A stretch of 17,642 nucleotides of DNA, taken from positions 1 to 17,642 of the forward strand of contig CAYWOD010000057.1 of the NCBI GenBank assembly GCA_964459805.1. Direction: 5' to 3'. The position numbers and the translations under genes were made by a program. A model generated the notes under the pieces. That model did not search any database. It had not been told where the DNA came from and worked only from the letters and a program-made list of their open reading frames with translations. Source of the stretch: DAOVRL01 sp964459805 (GTDB lineage: Bacteria; Planctomycetota; Phycisphaerae; Sedimentisphaerales; Anaerobacaceae). This document shows positions 13,083 to 17,642 of the stretch, in pieces. Every line of letters starts with the position of its first letter. The first letter of the stretch is position 1.

Positions 13083-14666
13083 TTAGTTTTGCAATTCGAT
13101 CTTGAAGCCGGGGTCTTGGCCGGGGACGAGGGAGATGTTTTCGAATTTGACGCGCTGATAGTCACCCTCGCCGACTTTTATGCCGACGTTCAATGTCGTT
13201 TTTTTGCGAGACTTGTCAAAGGTGTAGGCCCCGGCATTTAGACCGTCTATTATGCGGTTTCCGTATCTGTCGCGGAGCTGTCCGTGGTAGGAACCCCTGG
13301 CGCCTTCGAGACCGGTTTGTCTTGTCCCGCCGCCGAGGGATTCCGGGAGTTTTATCCTCCAGGCGATCTCGAACATCTTGCGGTCTTCAGGGGGCCCAAC
13401 GTATGTCTCGGCGTTAGAGTATGGGGCGTGCTCGATTGGGCTGCCGTCCGGTCCCCACCATTGCCTGCCGGCGCTCGGGTGCTCGCAGATTCCGATGAAT
13501 TCAGCAGTTGCGCCGTTGGGCAGAGTCACCTTCCACTTCGAGAGCTCGGCGGAGGTGAAGAGCTGTTGAATTTTTCGTCCCTTTTCGAGCAGCTCGGTGC
13601 GCTGCGAGTCCGGGATATCGCCCCTCGCGCAGAGGAGAAATTCAAGGTCGAGCTGGTTTCGGCGAGACATTACCCTTGCGGGATACTTGGGGTCGGGCGC
13701 TGTATTTGCATACCAGATATCGTTTTCGAGGTGGTCGATTTTTAGGTATATGTCGCCATGATAGAAGCCGCCAAACATCCCACGGAGCACGCCGCTGCTG
13801 CGTGCGCCGACCTCGGCGTGTGCGGCGGAATAATCGGGGCCTGGTTCGACTTTCACGTTTCTGATCTCGAGGCCGGCTTTGACAACCTCTTTTTCGATTC
13901 GCCCATACAGGAGCTTTTCGACCTTCAGCCAGTTCGCCTTGTTCGCATCGAGGGCTGATTGGTCTTGAGTTTTGGCGTTTTGCCCGTCGAGCTCGTTTGG
14001 GTCGGAAGGTGGGAGGGAGTCGCGGTACTTTTGGTATTCGGCATCGGTCACGATGAGCGAGCCGTAAGAATCTTCTGTCTGCCCCGTCTTTTTGGAAGCA
14101 GACTTGTACGGCGGGAGGACGAATCGGCCAGACCCATAGCCGCCGCCTCTGCTGGGGGTACTGAAATTAAAATCTATATGCCCTATGCCCCGGCCGGTAC
14201 CAACGAGATAAAACTGCTCCGGAAGCCACAGGTTCGAATAAATGCCCCTGATTTTCAAGCGCACCTTCTCGGGCAGTTCGGTGCTGCCCTCAGGAGCGGA
14301 GCGATAGACATTCCATTTCATCCCAGCGGGGAACTCAACGTGATTGTCCTGCTGGACTTGTCCGTTCTGTTCTATCCAAATGGCCTCTTTGGTCGTATCA
14401 ATGAGCAGATACGTGGTGTAGGATTCTTTCACTCGGCCTTTTTTGTCGCGTTCTGCGTCTCCGAGTGTTCCCTGCCAGTTTCCGATAATTTGAGAGATTT
14501 TGCTTCTATAGTAGGCCTTTTCGGAGGCCTTGAGGTTACCGGTGCCCCAGCCGCCGAGGGGGCTGGAGTCGTCTGCGACCGGGCGCCATTGCAGATAGAT
14601 TCCTGTGGCGACAGCACTGATGAAGATTGCGGTGCAGATGACTTTTAGCCAGGTTTTCTTTTCCAT
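13083..14666 (-). CDS. large exported protein of unknown function
   Basis: The 527-residue product starts MEKKTWLKVICTAIFISAVA, a signal-anchor or signal peptide, and continues as a soluble protein. Segments of note are SKISQIIGNWQGTLGD (a lipocalin-like opening), RLKIRGIYSNLWLPEQFYLVG, a polar Asn/Asp/Gln-rich linker near residues 225-245, a charged central region, and TLPNGATAEFIGICEHPS followed by a Trp-Trp-Gly motif and DGSPIEH. The last pair recalls large hypothetical proteins common in planctomycetes. I chose ATG 14664-14666; a TTG two codons upstream is possible. GGTG lies about eight bases before the ATG. It converges with the GH5-like gene. I do not recognise a catalytic site, and assign no function. 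Confidence 0.8.
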   Translation of the reverse strand: MEKKTWLKVICTAIFISAVATGIYLQWRPVADDSSPLGGWGTGNLKASEKAYYRSKISQIIGNWQGTLGDAERDKKGRVKESYTTYLLIDTTKEAIWIEQNGQVQQDNHVEFPAGMKWNVYRSAPEGSTELPEKVRLKIRGIYSNLWLPEQFYLVGTGRGIGHIDFNFSTPSRGGGYGSGRFVLPPYKSASKKTGQTEDSYGSLIVTDAEYQKYRDSLPPSDPNELDGQNAKTQDQSALDANKANWLKVEKLLYGRIEKEVVKAGLEIRNVKVEPGPDYSAAHAEVGARSSGVLRGMFGGFYHGDIYLKIDHLENDIWYANTAPDPKYPARVMSRRNQLDLEFLLCARGDIPDSQRTELLEKGRKIQQLFTSAELSKWKVTLPNGATAEFIGICEHPSAGRQWWGPDGSPIEHAPYSNAETYVGPPEDRKMFEIAWRIKLPESLGGGTRQTGLEGARGSYHGQLRDRYGNRIIDGLNAGAYTFDKSRKKTTLNVGIKVGEGDYQRVKFENISLVPGQDPGFKIELQN

Positions 14667-14981
14667 TGGCAAGCACCGTCTTTCAAATCTAACTTTCCAA
14701 AGCTAAATACGGTAACCGACGATGGCCAAATTCGCAAGAGGTTATTGGCGCCGGTGTCGAATTGAGGCACCAAGAGACAAAGAGAATTTAACGACGAATT
14801 CACACAAATTAGCACCAATTCATTTAATCGCGGCTTCACGCGGATTGTGGCGGCGGCGGGTAAAACTTGTTACAATGCTCCCGGTATTCAAGGGGTCGGC
14901 ATGTTTCGGCCCAGGGGCAAGTATCGGCCAACAAAAAAACTGGCGGGCCGCAGTATTAGGACTGAATCAGGGGCTAAGGCT
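14667..14981. other. intergenic region with repeat remnants and a possible yjbQ promoter
   Basis: These 315 bases lie between divergent genes. At 14764-14787 is GAGGCACCAAGAGACAAAGA, followed by ACGAATTCACACAAATTAGC and a GCTTCACGCGGATT stretch. These look like worn copies of short dispersed repeats seen between genes in many uncultured bacteria; a related copy lies after yjbQ. At 14868-14876, TGTTACAAT is an extended -10 element that could start yjbQ transcription, although no good -35 is present. The frame of yjbQ stays open upstream with an ATG at 14901, but this would add 27 residues unlike the family. No riboswitch was recognised. Confidence 0.45.
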
Positions 14982-15398
14982 ATGAAGAGTTATCGAAAAG
15001 AGCTATGGTTTAATGTGAAGAACAGACGCCAGTTTATTAACGTCACGCCGGAGGTTGAGGCGTGTCTGAGAGAAAGCGGTATCAAGGAAGGCTTCGTGCT
15101 GTGCAATGCGATGCACATTACGGCCAGCGTCTTTATCAATGACGATGAATCGGGGCTGCATCACGACTTCGAGGTGTGGCTGGAAGGGCTGGCGCCGGAG
15201 AAGCCCTATTCGCAGTATCGGCATAACGGATTCGAGGACAACGCCGATGCGCACCTCAAGCGCAGCGTGATGGGCAGGGAAGTGATGGTGGCCGTGACGG
15301 ACGGCAAGCTCGACTTCGGACCCTGGGAGCAGATATTCTACGGCGAATTCGACGGCAAAAGGAAGAAAAGGGTCCTCGTGAAAATTATCGGTGAGTAG
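14982..15398 (+). CDS. yjbQ: YjbQ family protein (UPF0047)
   Basis: This 138-residue protein matches the YjbQ family end to end. It starts MKSYRKELWFNVKNRRQFIN and has MHITASVFINDDESGLHHDF (with the conserved H45, N53, H60, H61 and D62 cluster). It continues with YRHNG, NADAHLKRSVMG (H91) and DGKLDFGPWEQIFYGEFDG before a basic C-terminus. Members form trimers with a metal-binding His-rich site; weak thiamine phosphate synthase activity has been reported for the E. coli protein, but the physiological role is unclear. I chose ATG 14982 because family proteins begin right before this segment; GGGG and AAGG lie upstream. Remnants of a similar dispersed repeat lie on both sides of the gene. Confidence 0.94.
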   Translation: MKSYRKELWFNVKNRRQFINVTPEVEACLRESGIKEGFVLCNAMHITASVFINDDESGLHHDFEVWLEGLAPEKPYSQYRHNGFEDNADAHLKRSVMGREVMVAVTDGKLDFGPWEQIFYGEFDGKRKKRVLVKIIGE

Positions 15399-15450
15399 CC
15401 ACCAAGACACGAACAAAGTTGGACGCGAAGAGGCACAAAAAACACAAAAG
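15399..15450. repeat. dispersed repeat remnant (CACCAAGACAC type)
   Basis: CACCAAGACACGAAC starts at 15400, two bases after the yjbQ stop, and matches CACCAAGAGACAAAG (from 14768) at 12 of 15 positions in the same orientation. GAGGCACAAAAAACACAAAA follows. The next 100 bases to lysE include CTGGATTCCTGC and GGAGTGACATAG, which also look like pieces of a worn intergenic repeat; no gene was seen there. Confidence 0.45.
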
Positions 15451-15560
15451 GAACTGGATTCCTGCTTCCTCGACTTCGATCGGGACAGGTTGCGCTGGAG
15501 TGACATAGGGGATAAGCAAAAACAGTTCCGACATTTATCGAATTGAGATTTGGTGAGCTG

Positions 15561-16205
15561 ATGAAGCTGGTTATATTTTTGGTTAGTGTGGTTGGTATAT
15601 CGCTTTCGGGGGTGATGGCGCCGGGACCGGTGACGGCTACTACTATTGTGATGGGGTCGCGCAACCGGTTCGCCGGGGTGCTTATCGCGGTCGGGCATGG
15701 CATTGTTGAGTTTCCGCTGATGGTCTTGATTGTGGTCGGGATAAATAAGGTATTGCAACACCCGGCCGTCAAGATGGTAATCGGGTTTGCGGGGGGTGTT
15801 TTTCTTCTTGTAATGGCGGTGCAGATTTTGAGGGGCCTGGGAAGCTTAGGACAACAGCAGGGAAAGATTGCCAAAGGGGCGCCCCTAATAGCCGGTATTG
15901 TGCTGACGGCGGGTAATCCTTATTTTCTTATGTGGTGGGCGACTATCGGGCTTGGGCTTGCCACTCGTGCCGGTGAGCTGGGAATATGGGCGTTCGTCCT
16001 TTTTGCGGTCGTTCACTGGTTGTGTGATCTTATATGGCTCGGCGCGCTGGCTTGGGCGAGCTTCAAAGGCTCAACACTGCTGGGCGAGCGCAGCCTGCGG
16101 ATCGTGCTTTTAATCTGCTCGGCGGCGCTTATTGTCTTCGGACTAATCTTTATATATGACGGGGGCAATACGCTGGTGAAGTTAGTTAGAGCAAGGAGTA
16201 ATTAG
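15561..16205 (+). CDS. LysE family transporter
   Basis: The 214-residue protein is a multi-pass membrane protein of the LysE/RhtB type, which exports amino acids or related metabolites using the membrane gradient. Its N-terminus, MKLVIFLVSVVGISLSGVMAPGPVTAT, contains the characteristic APGP motif after the first helix. It is followed by GVLIAVGHGIVEFPLMVLIVVG, FAGGVFLLVMAVQILRGL, a short charged loop, then GNPYFLMWWATIG and three more hydrophobic stretches, giving about six helices. I chose ATG 15561, with GGTGA four bases upstream; an earlier in-frame start at 15543 adds six residues without a site. Substrate cannot be deduced. It is followed after 28 bases by the phosphoesterase gene, possibly in one transcript. 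Confidence 0.9.
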   Translation: MKLVIFLVSVVGISLSGVMAPGPVTATTIVMGSRNRFAGVLIAVGHGIVEFPLMVLIVVGINKVLQHPAVKMVIGFAGGVFLLVMAVQILRGLGSLGQQQGKIAKGAPLIAGIVLTAGNPYFLMWWATIGLGLATRAGELGIWAFVLFAVVHWLCDLIWLGALAWASFKGSTLLGERSLRIVLLICSAALIVFGLIFIYDGGNTLVKLVRARSN

Positions 16206-16233
16206 TTGAGTTTTTTGGGAAGGTAAGATTGAT

Positions 16234-17550
16234 ATGCGAATTGGCAGGTTTCGGAAAGTCTGGAGATTGAGCGGCAACATATTGACACGGCAGATGGTCT
16301 GTCTGGTCGCGGCTTTTGGTGCGGCTATGGGGGCGGCGGTCGGCTGTGCAGCGATTCCCGCGCGGGCTGAGCTGCGCCGTGGACGGCCCGCGATAACGAA
16401 AGGCCCCGTGCTGCTTCGGGTGTATCAGGACCGAGCGGCGCTGATGTGGGAGACAAGTACGGCAGGGGCATGCAAATTGCATTACGGCAAGGCCACAGAG
16501 GCGAGAGAATACGTTGAGAGCACGCCGGAGGAGGTCTCGTATGAGGTCGAGGAAGACGAAAAGACCGCCAAGAGGACTGCTTATATTCATAAGGTCTGGC
16601 TGGAAGACCTCGAGGCCGGGCAGGTTTATAGGTATCGCGTCACCGGGCCGGAGGTTAGAAGTCGGGCGCATAGATTTCGCACGGTGTCGGTTGATACGGG
16701 CAAGGTCAGGTTCATTGTTTACGGGGACAGCCGGAGCAACCCTCAGACGCACCGCAAACTGGTTAAGCTGATGATTAAGAAGAAGGCTGACTTTGTCGTG
16801 CACACCGGGGATTTGGTCGGCAGCGGCAGCAAGTATGAGCAATGGGGGCCTGAGTATTTCGAGCCTGTGAAGGGGCTGGCAGAGAGGACGCCCATCTATA
16901 TCGCCAAAGGCAATCACGAGGGCGGCAGCGGCAACTACGAGAAACTGCTGATACCGCAAGGACAGAAAAACAGCTATGCTTTCGACTACGGGCCGGTGCA
17001 CTATTTTTGCCTGGATAATGTCTCCACGGGGCAGGGAACCAAAGAACGGCTGGAGTCAATTGTGCGCGACGCCAAGGGCAGCAGCGCCGAGTGGAAGTTT
17101 GTCAGCTACCACGTACCCAGCCTGAACTTCGGGGGACACCACTCGACGTGGGGACGTCCTGATGCGCTGCCGAAACTTGCCGAAGCGGGCATTGATTTTG
17201 TGCTGACGGGCCACTCGCATCAGTATGAGCGGTTTCGACCCGTCGAGCCGCCGGGCCGAACCGGGCAAAGCTACGTAACTTACGTCACCACCGGCGGCGG
17301 CGGTGCGTCGCTATATGGGGTCGACCTTACTGAGCAGCACGCCTGCGCGGACCGAGTGCATCACTTCTGCCTGTTTGAGATCAAAGGGAATAAGCTGAAG
17401 ATGGAGGTCTTCAATCTTCAGGGTAAGGTGATCGACCATCTGCAAATAACCAAAAGCAAAGGCGGTCTCAACAAAGAGTATCTGCAAACGGCGGTCCCGA
17501 TGGAAGAAATGCAGCGTTATCAGCAAGAGAATCTGGGCAAAAAGAAGTAG
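16234..17550 (+). CDS. secreted purple-acid-phosphatase-like metallophosphoesterase
   Basis: The 438-residue protein has a signal sequence (hydrophobic residues about 21-40, then PARAEL), so it acts outside the cytoplasm. A fibronectin-type domain like that of purple acid phosphatases follows (residues about 53-152, with KGPVLLRVYQDRAALMWET). Then comes a calcineurin-like metallophosphoesterase domain with all five metal motifs: GDSR (D165), GDLV (D193), GNHE (N227, H228), YHVP (H293) and GHSHQYE (H327, H329). The tail from about residue 365 is charged and ends in GKKK. The first motif is GDSR rather than the classic GDMG or DxH form. GGAAGGT lies nine bases before the ATG. It probably releases phosphate from an organic ester, but no substrate can be assigned. 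Confidence 0.9.
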   Translation: MRIGRFRKVWRLSGNILTRQMVCLVAAFGAAMGAAVGCAAIPARAELRRGRPAITKGPVLLRVYQDRAALMWETSTAGACKLHYGKATEAREYVESTPEEVSYEVEEDEKTAKRTAYIHKVWLEDLEAGQVYRYRVTGPEVRSRAHRFRTVSVDTGKVRFIVYGDSRSNPQTHRKLVKLMIKKKADFVVHTGDLVGSGSKYEQWGPEYFEPVKGLAERTPIYIAKGNHEGGSGNYEKLLIPQGQKNSYAFDYGPVHYFCLDNVSTGQGTKERLESIVRDAKGSSAEWKFVSYHVPSLNFGGHHSTWGRPDALPKLAEAGIDFVLTGHSHQYERFRPVEPPGRTGQSYVTYVTTGGGGASLYGVDLTEQHACADRVHHFCLFEIKGNKLKMEVFNLQGKVIDHLQITKSKGGLNKEYLQTAVPMEEMQRYQQENLGKKK

Positions 17551-17558
17551 CCCAAGAA

Positions 17559-17577
17559 CCCAGGGTAAAACCCTGGG
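17559..17577. terminator. perfect hairpin after the phosphoesterase gene, possible terminator or dispersed repeat
   Basis: CCCAGGGT and ACCCTGGG form an uninterrupted 8-bp stem around an AAA loop, eight bases after the stop codon. There is no uridine run after it, so intrinsic termination would be weak. The sequence also resembles a dispersed intergenic repeat common in planctomycete-like genomes. The 65 bases from here to the window end hold no recognisable gene. Confidence 0.45.
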
Positions 17578-17642
17578 CTGAATATTGGGTACTACCTCAT
17601 GATATTGGTAAAGATTTATTACGTTTATAAACATCAACGGCT

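Noticed and set aside
13959..14648. Plus-strand frame of 229 codons opposite the large exported protein
   Set aside because: Antisense to a longer gene with a signal sequence; no motif seen.
14880..14981. TPP or other riboswitch ahead of yjbQ
   Set aside because: No CUGAGA-type or other aptamer core recognised.
17311..17637. Minus-strand frame at the right end (108 codons)
   Set aside because: Mostly antisense to the phosphoesterase gene and runs through the terminal hairpin; a hydrophobic shadow.

Overview
The window is a bacterial chromosome fragment, probably from an uncultured Planctomycetota-type organism (Phycisphaerae/Sedimentisphaerales-like). That assignment is an inference from the style of the GT4 glycosyltransferase, the large secreted hypothetical protein, the LysE and metallophosphoesterase genes, and the dispersed intergenic repeats. 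No rRNA or tRNA gene is present to confirm it. No CRISPR array or phage gene was seen.

Layout. (1) Positions 1-3777, minus strand: a three-gene run, gcvPA - gcvPB - NAD-kinase/AcoX-like gene. The kinase gene runs off the left edge. The P-protein pair keeps the PLP lysine but departs from the usual family motifs, and no gcvT or gcvH lies beside it. An 11-codon ORF appears to couple kinase translation to gcvPB. (2) 3778-5145: a repeat-rich spacer upstream of gcvPA, then a complete DDE transposase gene that separates this block from the rest. (3) 5146-6471, minus strand: a membrane-anchored protein of unknown function, translationally coupled to lemA. A good sigma70-type promoter lies upstream, with a tandem 11-bp repeat just downstream of it. 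(4) 6573-8515, plus strand: a promoter, then asd (lysine/threonine/methionine precursor pathway) and truA (tRNA pseudouridylation). (5) 8515-10095: a lower-GC cassette with a PIN-like nuclease gene and a four-helix-bundle (23S rRNA IVS-type) gene. Its two edges carry the same 7-bp tandem repeat family in opposite orientation. (6) 10101-12895, plus strand: a GT4 glycosyltransferase, a small BamE-like membrane protein and a GH5-like secreted glycosidase; the last two overlap by one base. (7) 13083-14666, minus strand: a large exported protein of unknown function. (8) 14982-17550, plus strand: yjbQ, a LysE-type exporter and a secreted purple-acid-phosphatase-like phosphoesterase, with remnants of dispersed repeats between them and a perfect hairpin after the last gene.

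The most unusual items are the divergent GcvPA/GcvPB pair with its kinase, the heptamer-bounded PIN/four-helix cassette (whose PIN gene has no standard start codon upstream of its catalytic Asp), and two operator-like repeat arrays upstream of gcvPA and of the lemA pair. All functional calls come from reading motifs by eye; no database search was possible.
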